Translations under genes and position numbers: made by a program
The notes under the pieces: generated by a model
Databases searched by the model: none
Told to the model about the DNA's origin: nothing
What the model saw: only the letters and a program-made list of their open reading frames with translations
NCBI GenBank assembly: GCA_036971475.1
Contig: JBAIZL010000005.1
Location: 178,027,386-178,091,385 of the forward strand
DNA length: 64,000 nt
Direction of reading: 5' to 3'
From: Prosapia bicincta
Taxonomy: Eukaryota; Arthropoda; Insecta; Hemiptera; Cercopidae
Shown: positions 35,990 to 46,579 of the stretch, piece after piece
Position numbering within the stretch: position 1 is the stretch's first letter
Layout: every line of letters begins with the position of its first letter

Positions 35990-36079
35990 ATGAAGCTGTT
36001 TAATCGTTTTCATGTTAGAAATATTTCTGCGACTTATATTGTTCGCCGCTGCTATTCGCATTTTGATATCAATTTCAAA
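35990..36079 (+). CDS. candidate first exon with mitochondrial-type presequence
   Basis: ATG 35,990 opens 30 codons that run in phase 0 to a good donor (TTTCAAA then GTAAGC at 36,080). The peptide (MKLFNRFHVRNISATYIV, then RRCYSHFDINFK) has several Arg/Lys residues and no acidic residue in its first 25 positions. It contains R-C-Y/S, resembling the R-3 type of mitochondrial presequence cleavage site. The frame is also open upstream to 35,897, so an internal exon starting after GAGCAG (35,901) is an alternative. The next intron would hold the SINE at 36,174. Targeting is an inference from composition and the protein is unknown. Confidence 0.3.
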
Positions 36080-36173
36080 GTAAGCATTAGACCTCGGGAA
36101 AATGTGCGTTTCAACCAGTGAGACAGTAATGAATGCAGTAAGAAATATTTTATTTTAAAACTCGATAAGGCGG

Positions 36174-36418
36174 CTGAGTGGGGTAGGAGGGGTAGAGCAC
36201 GTGACTTCTAACCTAAAGGTCTTAACTTCGATCTTCGCTAACGGTAATCATTTTCTGTGCTCTTTCAGCCCTCAGGTTGACTTACCTGTGAAAATGAGTA
36301 CCGTATGGTATTAATGAGGCCGCGCCGGATTACCTTCGTAGAAACCGTATGGCTCCAAGAAAAGCACCTCTACCCTGCCCTAAGTCATGTAAGGGAAATA
36401 AAAGTAGTTATTGAATTG
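36174..36418 (+). mobile_element. tRNA-derived SINE with 10-bp target duplication
   Basis: GATAAGGCGG flanks the element at 36,164-36,173 and 36,419-36,428. The head has a tRNA-like GGGTAGAGCACGTGACTT (A-box region) and an AACTTCGATC B-box-like segment. The body includes TTTCAGCCCTCAGGTTGACT and AATGAGTACCGTATGG, and the 3' end is TAAGGGAAATAAAAGTAG. The body matches the minus-strand copy near 6.7 kb. Length 245 bp, non-autonomous. Confidence 0.8.
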
Positions 36419-36548
36419 ATAAGGCGGTCAGATTAATAATTAGGAAGTTATTTTAAAATTTCGTTACTTGAGATTTACAGTTTTAAAGTTTTTTTTTCAC
36501 ATTTCTTTCTCTATCCACAGCTATTTTCGTCTAAATACTTTGAAGTAA

Positions 36549-37317
36549 AACCTCGCTAATCCGAACAACTAGAATTTTTCTTTAACTCGAACGTTTTACT
36601 CGCATTGAACCTTTCATGACGCTCAAGGTTGATGTCACCTCTCAATTCGCAAATTTTAAAACAAAACCCTGGACAAACCGAACTTTTCTCTGTTCACAAC
36701 GATATACTAACTTTTCACAACAGTATATAATTAGTACAAAAGTTCTATTTAATTAACCATTTATAACTCGCAGATAAAAACAAATAAGGCGAAGTAGTGG
36801 AACTGTTACGACTGTGAGTCTTAGTCTACGCACCTCGCAGATAAAGACAAATAAGGCGAAGTAGTGGAACTGTTACTATTGTGTCTTAGTCTACGCACGG
36901 TTTCCAACAACGATGCCTTTCCCTGCTTACTAAGCCAATAGTGTTTAAATTTTTAAAAATTATTTACAACACATGCAATACATTTTTAATTACTGTAATT
37001 ACAGTATATTAATACAGTATAATACAATATACTGTATTTTAAAATAATTTGCAACATCTTATGTGTAATAAGGTAAACGTAATTCTACTTACATTTAATG
37101 AATCAGTAATTTACAATAAAAAGATGCAGTATGTATTATGTGCTTTATTTCATACTAACTTTTTTAGTACCTTTTAGTTAAACTAATGATCTGTACAGTC
37201 TGGTGCCAAATTGGATCTAGTACAAGTTCAGTGCCCTCTGTAACTCGAAGTCGACGAATTCCACCCTCGGTAACTCGAATTTTTCGCCAGTACTTTCAGG
37301 CTCGAGTTAGCGAAGGT
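36549..37317. mobile_element. pogo/Tigger-like non-autonomous element A
   Basis: The left end (ACCTCGCTAATCCGAAC) is mirrored by a right end whose complement reads ACCTTCGCTAACTCGAGC. Inner copies of the AACTCGAA motif lie near both ends, as is typical of Tigger-type inverted termini. The interior holds a 67-bp tandem duplication (36,767-36,899, GCGAAGTAGTGGAACTGTTA) and an AT-rich palindromic stretch around 37,000. No transposase is recognised. Ends are approximate. Confidence 0.55.
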
Positions 37318-37439
37318 GCACATTTTAAAAACTCCAATATTAAGAATCCGGCGTTGAAGAGTTTATCTGATTAACACTTTAGGTTATAGATTTTTAATTT
37401 AATTTAAAGTTAAAATTTCCATAGTGACGGAAAACGCCA

Positions 37440-38480
37440 CTGTAAGAAAGTGCAACGAAGAGCGGTACATACAAGTGATGGGTGTATCCTAGAAGCTAGG
37501 CCAATAGCCTCTCCTGCGTCCCGATAGCCCCTCCTCTCTAGCTTTATGACGTGGCTGCAATGTATTGTTTGAATAATAAATTGTAGAGGCAGTGCTGTTG
37601 CAACAGCACAATGTACGGCTCGTGTGTGAACCTACATTCGAACCGTTTGAAACTCGTGAACAATTCGGATGAGGTAATTTTTCAAAGTTCGTAGTGGTAC
37701 AAAAATATATTCATTATATTTTCTGGATGAATGTTACTAACTGCTCCGATAACTTTACACGAGTGTGAGTCGAATAATCTTGTTAAGATACAATGAGGCA
37801 TTTTCATTAATTTGTTTTACTGCACACTGGTGGTTGGTTTAAATAGATAACCGAGACAGGCCCAGCTCTCTTCACTCCGGTATAGAGCAATCCTACTTCT
37901 AGGAATCATACTCTGCCCTAACGATACCACAATATTTTCCCATTCCCAATATCATATAGATTTCAGTACCAAGGACATAAAAAAAATCGTTACATCATTA
38001 CTATAATCGTAAACGTTAATACAGTACTTATTCTGGTCTGATCTTTTTAAAACTAAAAATAAATAACGTGGTTTTAAAGGAGTTCCAAAAACACATCCTT
38101 AAATCTTCATCCGGTAACTTTGACGTCTGCCAACTGATCTCTTCCATCTGACGTTTACATCTAAGATTGATTTCAGCATTTGACATCTTTCTCTTCTTTT
38201 TATCTAGTCACAGAGTTTAGCATTCAGAGTAAGAATTCTCTGAAGTACTGCTTTCATGATTGGGTAAATCTGTAACAAATGAAGTTTACTGTACAATTCA
38301 CAAGCTTCGATTTCTTTTTCCAACAAAAGGCCTAAAATCTACTTCCGCACCCATTGAGCAATGATGGAAAGTCGTACCAATTAGGTAAACGTGAACCGAG
38401 ATCCGACCGACGCGACGTAAGCCTAGATCTAACATCTTACAAAAACAACCTGCGCGCAAACTGACCTAATATTAGCAATT
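37440..38480. other. unique sequence between two Tigger-like elements
   Basis: A GC-richer patch lies at 37,440-37,640. No open frame with splice support, and no repeat, was recognised. Confidence 0.25.
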
Positions 38481-38484
38481 GCAG

Positions 38485-38575
38485 CATCAGCTGTACACGG
38501 ATGATCTCCACCAGTTTGAATGCTGGTCGTGCAAGTCTACACACGACGCCGAAACTCCTGAATGGCGGAGATGAT
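38485..38575 (+). CDS. weak exon candidate
   Basis: Bounded by ATTGCAG (AG 38,483-38,484) and GAT then GTAACT (38,576). With one leading base a 30-codon frame is open to the donor (begins ISCTRMISTSLNAGR). In phase 0 another frame (HQLYTDDLHQFECWSCKSTH) runs to a stop just before it, with a CxxC pair. Two competing open frames make coding status doubtful. Confidence 0.15.
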
Positions 38576-38783
38576 GTAACTTTTTTAACTCTCTTTTCTG
38601 TCGATACCCTCTAAGTATGTTTAATACATTGTGAAATGTACCCTATTTAATGATCTCTTCAAATTGGTCTTGCCATTGCTAAATTAAATTACTAAGATAA
38701 TATACAAGCAATGTACATGTTTTTACATATGACTGCTGAGAAACTGGTATCAATTTGTAAACAGGAGAAAGATAGTCCTGTAA

Positions 38784-39718
38784 CAGTCCAACCTCTCTAA
38801 CTCGACCTCTATTGTTGGAATTCCTCGATTGCTCGAATTCTGTCATTTCCATTTTATCTCTTACAGTCAATGTTAATGTTACATCTTGGTTATTTTGAAG
38901 CAAAAACCGTTGATAAACCGAAGTTTTCAATGTTTTTTGATGTATTAACCCTCCATAATTCAAAGGACCTCTGTAAGTCGAAGCTTTAGTCGATAACCTC
39001 TAAAACCCGCAGACAAAGACGAGTGCACCCCATTAAGCCGAAGTAGTGAAAATGTGCCTGCTGTAAGGCTACGCACGGCTCGTCACACCTAGGATTCACC
39101 TCCTTTTTTACTAGGGTTATTATCGTATTAAAATTGTTTTAAAATTAATTACAACACATTATACAGTACATTTACATTACTGTAATTACAACAGATTATA
39201 CAGTACATTTTACATTACTGTAATTACAGGACATTAATGTGTTAGGGTGAGACATTTTTGATCGTTCTAGTCTGAGACACTGACGATTATCGCTTAGTAC
39301 ACTCGAAAACGTTTTGGGTCAACAAGTTTTTCAACAGATTACTTAAATTAAATGTTGGGCAAATCGTTAATTTGAAACAGAAACATAACACTTTTGCTAA
39401 ATTTCATCGATAATAAAATCAACGTATTTATTCAGTGACGAATATTTTTAATTAATTTGCAGTACTCTATGTGTATATTTACTTTTATTGACTAGAATAA
39501 TAATAGGCTTATGTAATCACAAAGTGCGGTTATTCTAACGACTTTCAGTTGTACTAATAATTGGTCCAGCCTTGTGCCAAAATTGAATACAGGATACGAT
39601 CACTGATCATCTGTAACTCAAAATTGGAAAATTTTCACCCTCGGTAACTCGAACCTCGTTTAGTAAAGATAGTATATACACCCCTCCCCCAGCCTCAGGT
39701 TAGCGTTACCGAGCACTG
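38784..39718. mobile_element. pogo/Tigger-like non-autonomous element B
   Basis: It starts CAGTCCAACCTCTCTAACTC and ends with sequence whose complement is CAGTGCTCGGTAACGCTAAC, followed by TA. Interior blocks match element A (AAGCCGAAGTAGTG, ACCCTCGGTAACTCGAA, the ATTACTGTAATTACA palindrome). Length 935 bp, with no intact transposase. A 94-codon minus-strand frame at the left end is a by-product. The TA on the left is one base off the CAG end, so the target duplication is only suggestive. Confidence 0.6.
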
Positions 39719-39854
39719 TACTTTGAATCAGCCTCACAGATACCATATTTTGCTGGTTTTATAATATTAAAACTCACTTTTAAACTACTTCCAAAATGTC
39801 GGTAACCTAAGCTGGTAAAGTTTCGCATAAAGAGCTGCGCTTACTGTAAGTGGA

Positions 39855-40202
39855 ATGTGGCGATGGTACAGCCTGTCTATAAATAAGCCAAGATATCTAG
39901 GCAGTGCGTGTGAAACTGTATCCCCTGAAGATGCAACAAGATATGGGAGCTGTGGTCACACAGGAAGCGCTCCGCGCTCAGCACCGACATTCCTTACCAC
40001 GTACGCCCTGGGGCGCCCGCTCAAGGTCCTTGCGCGCCAGCTTGCTGAACTTTCAGAAAGCGAAATCATTTTACTTTCGTCGCCGTCCGTCGACCCGCAG
40101 CCTCAGACTCTGCCTGAATTAATTACTTGTCAACCGAGAAAACCTGGCAAACGTGTGTTCCGTTGGGATTTGGCAAGAAAATGCAGGCAACTGTCGCTAT
40201 GA
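39855..40202 (+). CDS. GC-rich patch with two overlapping open frames
   Basis: A block at 39,900-40,200 is clearly GC-richer than its flanks. One frame is open for 115 codons (39,855-40,202; contains LKVLARQLAELSESEIILLS), and a second is open from 39,904 to 40,122 (contains QQDMGAVVTQEALRAQHRHS). A possible donor AAG before GTCCTT lies at 40,026. Both frames being open is expected from GC-rich sequence with few stops, so I cannot choose. It could be an exon, a CpG-rich promoter region or a mobile-element fragment. Confidence 0.18.
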   Translation: MWRWYSLSINKPRYLGSACETVSPEDATRYGSCGHTGSAPRSAPTFLTTYALGRPLKVLARQLAELSESEIILLSSPSVDPQPQTLPELITCQPRKPGKRVFRWDLARKCRQLSL

Positions 40203-40209
40203 AATGTGT

Positions 40210-42035
40210 CAAAAGTTCACCGAAAATAGTGCCTTCGGTTGCACGCGTTTAAATCTTAGTTTCCTCTATTTTCTTGCGTTTAACCTTACGTAAAAATAGT
40301 TTCCTTTTAAAGTTACATACTTTTATCTAACAGAAATCATTATTTTTCTAATATCAAATTTAATATCTCATAAAACAATGCCAATCCTAACTATAAAATT
40401 CGAACGGCACAAAGTTTTTTTTGAATTTATGGCTTTATTCTTCTCAAAGTTTCGAAGATTCCATATTTGTTACAAAATTACATACCAACAACTGAATAAA
40501 CAAAATTTAACTTATAAGTAAACATTAATACAAATAAATGAAATTACAAACCTTGACAACGTTTGTAATAAAATTTCTTAAATTTACTTAATATCAAATT
40601 AAATCGTTTTCAAAATTATAAATTATTGATTACAATTCATTGTTTTAAGATAAATTTGAAGGTTGTAGTGTTTTCAGCCAAGTAATCGTAAGACATTATT
40701 CTGAACCTGTTATAAAATTGGATTATGTTATAGTGAATGTAACTTTATTGGGCATCTGTTTATTTATGTATTAATTTCTGTTGGTATTTGTTTTCGGAGA
40801 CGTTTAAGTCTTGATGATAGGTAACAAGAAGGGTAGGCGTTGTTGTGCCATTCATTACAATTCTAGCATACAGTTTCTAAATTACGTATAGCTTCAAAAG
40901 CTCTTTGTATAACTTACATTACATAAATGTAAATATTTTTATTAGAAGGGTGTTAATGAACTGTGATATTTCAAGTTGTGAAAATACTTTCGTAATTATT
41001 TTTTTATAAGTTAAATCATATTTAGATATTCATTAAAAAAACTTATTAATTACTGAAAATGTTTTCTAACATTATTAATTTGGTTTAAATTACATGAAAG
41101 AATTAATGCAAACGGAATATTTCCATAATGACTAAAGGTGGAGGAATGCCAATATTTTCGCTCAATTTGAAATAATGACCAAATCGTTTACAATACCATT
41201 TACACAATAAAAATTACCAAAAAATGTAGCTGCCAATAAAACAGAAATAACTTTACTAAATGCCGGGTTAAGTACACAAGTGTTTGGAAAGTATGGAAAA
41301 TGTTAATTACGTTTGTAGTAATATGATTTCAAAAGTTTGAAGAAAGGCCAAAAAGGACTCAAGGGTAATGTAAAGTGACTGTCACCATTCGGGGAAGGAT
41401 TTTGTGTCGTGTTGCAAGGAGGTATAGCGAAGATGGTTTAGTGATTCAGGGCGAAACATTTTTCCAACTTAAGTGAACAGCTGCGAACGAATTATGGATT
41501 GCTACAATAAACATGTGGTCAGGAGGGATGGGTCGAGGAGTGGAATAAATCAGTGAGAACTAGACAAGGACACCCGGCGGCTCCGCGAAGGCCACTCATA
41601 CAGTATTGTCTGCGATCAGCCCGCATTAACATAGCGGTGAAATATCCTGGCTTATGATCGAGCATATGCGAAATGTTCATTCATATCGTTCCCCCATCAT
41701 CCCTGTGCAGTGGCGCGACTTCAGTTAACATAGATTGCGAAATATGTCTTCAATGTGTCCACATTTAATGTTGTACTAAAATGTTGAAGAAATGCAGGAG
41801 AGCTAAACTCTGAGCAGGGAGGGCTATATTAGGAGGCCGCGATTTTAAGGTCTCTTATTAGTGCATTCTGCGCCAAAAGTGCCCCAAAAGTAATCCTGAA
41901 TGGCCTCGTCAACATATCCAAATATATAACTTGGCACTTTAAACATTTAACTAAACAATTTATTATTACTATTGCACTTTTATTGCTTAACGTGTTTTAT
42001 TAAGGAACAAAACGAAAAGCGAAGTAGGATCAGTT
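40210..42035. other. AT-rich stretch, nothing recognised
   Basis: Low-complexity A/T sequence to about 41,330, then average sequence. No gene, RNA or array is seen. Confidence 0.3.
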
Positions 42036-42044
42036 AGTTTCGCT

Positions 42045-42515
42045 TACTTTCTGTATAGAATCATTCGTTACACATTTTATATACTTTATGTACAGACGTA
42101 TTTTGTATACTTACTTTTCACAGACATTCGTTTCACATTTTGCATACTTTATTTACAGACGTGTTTTGTATACTTACTTTACACAGACATTTGTCACATT
42201 TTGCATACTTTTCTTTACAGACATTAGGTATACAGATTACGTACTTTCTATACTGAGACATTCATTTCATTTTGCATACTCAAGATACTTTACAGAGTCA
42301 TTCGGTATATATTTTGCATACTTTCATTACTTAGATATCCGTCTCAATTTGCATTCTTACTTTACGGAGCCATTCGTCATATGACTTGTATACTTTCTTC
42401 ACAACAGATTCGTTACATAGTTACATACTTACTTTACAAGACCATTGTCACACTTAGGATGGTTACATTACAGAGTTATTTGTTACACATTTGGAAACTT
42501 TCTTTATAGAGTCAG
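42045..42515. repeat. degenerate ~40-bp tandem repeat
   Basis: Repeated CATTCGTTTCACATTTTGCA, ACTTTACAGA and GTATACTTAC blocks recur roughly every 35-45 bp, with much divergence. Open frames here (FVSHFAYFIYRRVLYTYF-like) reflect the repeat. Confidence 0.75.
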
Positions 42516-42529
42516 ATAAAGTCTAATCA

Positions 42530-44435
42530 AAGCGCCTTTCTGCTTCTCTATCGCGTAGTCCAAATAACACGACTCCGCCTTTGATGTGACATTTGCGTAA
42601 GTATACATAAGCGAATAAATACTTATAATTTCATTTTTAAAGAACTATGTTAATTAGCTGGTGGTAATATCTTAAATCAGCGTCAACTAGTTTCCGTGTT
42701 CCTTATGGGGAAGCCCGACTGGTTGAAGTCCATGGAAAGGTTATACTGCCAACAACACCTTTGAGATAAATCGCGGGAATTCGATGGGGGAGTGAATATA
42801 AGATTCGTGGAACATGCCACCCTGGACATCTTAAACTAACGTAATATATTTGGACAAAAAATTTACTTAGCCCAGTAGTTTTCTAAAAAAAATTTCTTAA
42901 AACTTTCTAAAAACAAACTTATGTTTTCACCTATCCTAATCTATAATGTACGATGTATGTATCTCTTGTTTTGTCATACTAACGTACGACTGTAAATGCT
43001 ATTTGTTACTAATGTTAAAGGAATTAGTCCAGAATATCCCTATTGGCTTTGATAATATATGATATTAATCATTTAAAACCAGCTGATTTCAAACTGATTA
43101 GAAAAAAACATTTCTGCTCCTGGTGTGCAAACTCGAAAATAATTTAGAACAATGGACAATCAGCTGATGGTTTATTCTTCGTTTTAATTTAAAGGCCGGA
43201 AATCGTTCATTTTCGTTGCTCTCAGCTGTTACAATAACTAACTTCAATGCACACTGCTGGAATATTAAATGTATTCACAATTATTTGTTTATCAAAGATT
43301 TTACTCCGCTCTTAATAAATTTTTATCAAACTTCAGTAATGTCACATTTGGTAAATAATTATCAATCTGTAACTAATAATAAATGAAAGAAACAAGATAT
43401 CGTATCTTATTGTATACTACAACAATACAATTTATTTATTTTTGCTTTACTTTCCTGAAACTGATCACTGTATTCTAACGAAGGTGATATATTTATTGTT
43501 TACTAACTTATAACAGTAAAAAAATATTTACTATTAAATGTTATAATTAAATATAGGCCTATGCCTGTCGGAAGATGTTACAGAAATAATTTCCTGTATG
43601 AAAAAGTCTCAATTTTCTATTTATCGTGGAACGTATAGTGACCTAATAAAATAGCTACGTTATTGGCCGGCCTAGAAGACAATGAGTGCCAGAAGTGTTC
43701 CAACTACTCACTATGTTTAATTTGAAGAACTCCTTATTGGTTTTGGCCTTGACAAAGCCTTTTTTACAGTAAGAAACGGGTTTGGTTAGATATTATCAAA
43801 GTTGAGTTCATCGTCTGCAAAATACAATTGGATGGTACACAACATATCTGAAATATTGGGACGCCAGGGTCATCTTGTTTTTGTCGAGCAGTTGGGCTAG
43901 GTAGTAACACGGCTCATAAAAACTGTGGAGTTCATTGACTGATATAATTGGCCTAACCCCTTCCGAAAAATTCTTGCCTTATAACCCGAGCGCGTTTTAT
44001 GAGCTACGAGTGAGTACATGGGGCGACGAGCGAATAGGCTACCAGCCCACAAGCTTAGTACAGTCTGCTCCCACTCATACTAAACACCCCGTCACTATGA
44101 GACCCAGAGTTCAATAAAAAAAGAACTCAAAATTGAGAAGAAAAATAAAAAGCTTTTTGAAGAAGAAACGGCTTTTGTATAAATGAAGTGATGCTACATT
44201 AGACATTAGATGCTCTAATATTATGGATCTTATATTATAAAACTACAAACAATGTTTATGTTACACCTGGTTTTCTTTAGGTCTGCCTATAAGGACCAGG
44301 TCTTATAGTAGTAGTTTCTTTCTAATATGCCTTATAAGGACAGTATAATTTACATTGTAATATAAATATTCGTGAAGTTTATTTTCTACTGTTTGGGAAA
44401 ATAGTAGAAAACGTAACTTTCTCTTAATTTTGTAT
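42530..44435. other. AT-rich stretch, nothing certain
   Basis: A strong acceptor (CATTTTCGTTGCTCTCAG near 43,220) precedes a 58-codon Asn-rich frame. A TAGGCCT motif lies at 43,554. A donor-like GTGAGT lies near 44,009 after a short frame. None is sufficient for a call. Confidence 0.25.
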
Positions 44436-44446
44436 ATGGTCTAAAG

Positions 44447-44782
44447 CAGGGGTCTCCAACCTTTTTTACTCAAGGGCCACATCGAAAACTTTTGGAAGAA
44501 AGGCGGGCCGGCAATATTTCAGAGCAGATTGTCTAGCCCCCCCCCCCCAACGACGTTTTTTCTAATCAATAGCTCAGTGGTGGTTTTTGAAATTTTCTTG
44601 TTCAGTATTTTACTTGTTTACAGCTAGTTATACACTTATAGAGAAAAGAAGTGGCAAGTGAGAGACGTGTACTGTATTCATATTTATTGGTAAAAATGCT
44701 TAAAAGGAAATATATTACCAAATATATTTTTATTTTCTTTATGCTAGCTGTCTGGCCGCGGGCCGTAGGTTGGAGTCCCCGG
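44447..44782. mobile_element. hAT-type non-autonomous element, 336 bp
   Basis: It begins CAGGGGTCTCCAACC and ends GGTTGGAGTCCCCGG (inverted ends matching at 13 of 15 positions). It is flanked by 8-bp GTCTAAAG (44,439-44,446) and ATCTAAAG (44,783-44,790). Internal GC-rich segments near both ends (GGCGGGCCGGC and GGCCGCGGGCCG) are typical of small hAT elements. It includes a C-run at 44,537-44,548. No coding sequence. Confidence 0.85.
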
Positions 44783-44790
44783 ATCTAAAG

Positions 44791-45600
44791 CACTGATGGC
44801 CAACTAGCGCCCCGCGGCCTGTTTTTAGCGGCCCCAGACAAATGTTAAAACATTAGGTTATTGATATATCAATAAATGTAAAACATAAAAATGTAGGCTG
44901 GAATAGATTACAGGATATAGGTTGAACACAGCCCTTACCTCGAATAATAGCTCTGTTACTTGCAAAGTGACCCATTTTTACAGGCAATGTGAGAAACTGG
45001 TACTGCATTTTGGAATTAAGTGTCTGAGGAGAAATATTCCAAACTACGTGACTGCGGCAGGAAAATAGTTTCAATGTTTGGTTCAATGTTTGGAAGCACA
45101 TACCTTTGTCAGTGCACCTTTTCAACAATGAAATTTATAAAATCCGCTCTCCGCAACAGGCTAACTGACAACCATCATTTAGATCTGCTAAAAGTTACAA
45201 CCACTTCAATTCAGATTGATTTTTGATGAACTGTTGGACGATTGTGCACGCCTACAGTGTTCTCAATAAGCGAAGTATGTACACACTTGTGGATGGTTTT
45301 AAATTTAAACAAATGAGAGTTTTTTCCTATACTATGTTCTGATAAGCGCAAACAACATTGTTAAATATTATACCTATTTTGATGCTTTGTACATTGAGCT
45401 TGGTATTAAATGTACATAACAATTTTCCGTAACGTTTATTGATTCATATTATTTCATATACGACGGATACTATACGTACGTATTGCCTACATTTGGCTTA
45501 TTGATGCGTGTGTGGAATTAGCTGTGCGGCCCTCGTGTTCACTGAAAATATTAGGGCATATTAAAATAAGCCTTTAGGGTTAAGAAGTTGGCCATCCGTG
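44791..45600 (+). mobile_element. internally deleted hAT element with transposase tail
   Basis: The ends CACTGATGGCCAACT and AGTTGGCCATCCGTG are inverted repeats (14 of 15 matches). The element is flanked by ATCTAAAG (44,783-44,790) and GTCTAAAG (45,601-45,608). It is 810 bp and retains only the 3' part of a transposase gene (see the pseudogene at 45,020). It sits directly against the 336-bp hAT element, sharing its right 8-bp flank. Confidence 0.88.
45020..45226 (+). pseudogene. hAT transposase C-terminal dimerisation fragment
   Basis: The frame ends at TGA 45,224-45,226 and contains FGSTYLCQCTFSTMKFIKSA followed by RNRLTDNHHLDLLKVTTTS. This is the pattern of the hAT C-terminal dimerisation region as seen in hAT-derived proteins of the ZBED/GTF2IRD2 type. 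A 12-bp direct duplication (TTCAATGTTTGG twice, about 45,069-45,092) gives the peptide repeat MFGSMFGS. Upstream coding sequence, including the zinc finger and the catalytic core, is absent, and the remnant before 45,020 is frame-shifted. It cannot encode an active transposase. Confidence 0.8.
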
Positions 45601-45609
45601 GTCTAAAGG

Positions 45610-46090
45610 AAACAACACTCAGGGCGGGACCGTTTAGCCACTCTATTAAATAAAAACACAATTATTAAAAGCAGAGAAATGTATAAGTAAACGTATAGTT
45701 AAACAATATTTACGTAGTACTGTTAGCATGTCTTAGGTACAGAAAATTAAATGTAACATGAACAAATGAAAGCCGTCTGGAAACGTGGGCTGGGGTGATG
45801 TTTGTTTACCGTGTTGGTATAACGGTTTGGTGCGTTGCAGTAGTAAAGATAAGGTCCCCGTCCCCGTCCCTGGACCTTGTAAAGACTTTGTTACTATTGT
45901 CCAATAAACACGACATTGCAGTGATGTTTACAAAAGGCTGCATCTTGTTTGCTTTGGTTATAAACACAACTAATCCAACAGCTTGAGAACGTGTGTAGAA
46001 CTAGTTCCGCCGAATTGCGGGAAATATCAGTTTAGAAGTGGACATACATAGAAGTAAAAACTCATTTAGTTGCTTTAAATGTGTAACATT
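45610..46090. other. spacer, nothing recognised
   Basis: Average-composition sequence. A 63-codon frame at 45,795-45,986 lacks support. Confidence 0.3.
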
Positions 46091-46094
46091 ATAA

Positions 46095-46575
46095 TATGTT
46101 ACCCGAGAGCCGATAATCGAAAACTCGAATAATACGGACTGTAAAAAATCGAGATGAAAACATTTTGTAAACTGGTGAAGAGAATTAAAAATGTGGCCAA
46201 AGATGTGAAAAACGCATCTACTGTATTATTAAATGAAAAAAACGACGTACAAATAAAAATACAAAATTAAAAAGACATTCATAAATGGAAAACTTATTGT
46301 TTCGTAGTTGGCCTATAAGCCGAGAGCAAAAACATATGTAGCCTACTTACTAGCCAACGCCCACACTTGGTTGTTGAGCCATTTGGTGACGCGCTGGCCA
46401 GTATACTTCCTTAAGTGGAACTCAACATCTCCGGAATGGCCGAGTGCATTGCATTGCGGCAAATGATCCACATCCATCGTAACGTGTCCAACCAAGGTAA
46501 CTACTCCGCGTGTATTTTTTAAAACTTCGGTTAACACGGAAACCGGTTAGTCGAGGTCCGGTTAATTGAGGATGT
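46095..46575. mobile_element. possible third Tigger-like element
   Basis: The left end, CCGATAATCGAAAACTCGAA, and the complement of the right end, CAATTAACCGGACCTCGACT, show the repeated AACTCGAA / TTAACCGG style of pogo/Tigger termini. A minus-strand frame between them (46,343-46,537; contains MDVDHLPQCNALGHSGDVEF) is unrecognised. It may be transposon or captured sequence. Confidence 0.4.
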
Positions 46576-46579
46576 ACAA

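Noticed and set aside
43221..43397. 58-codon frame after a strong acceptor (GTTGCTCTCAG)
   Set aside because: Asn/Ile/Phe-rich, with no partner exon; kept only as a weak possibility.
44853..45128. 91-codon minus-strand frame in the hAT element
   Set aside because: Antisense shadow of the decayed transposase region.
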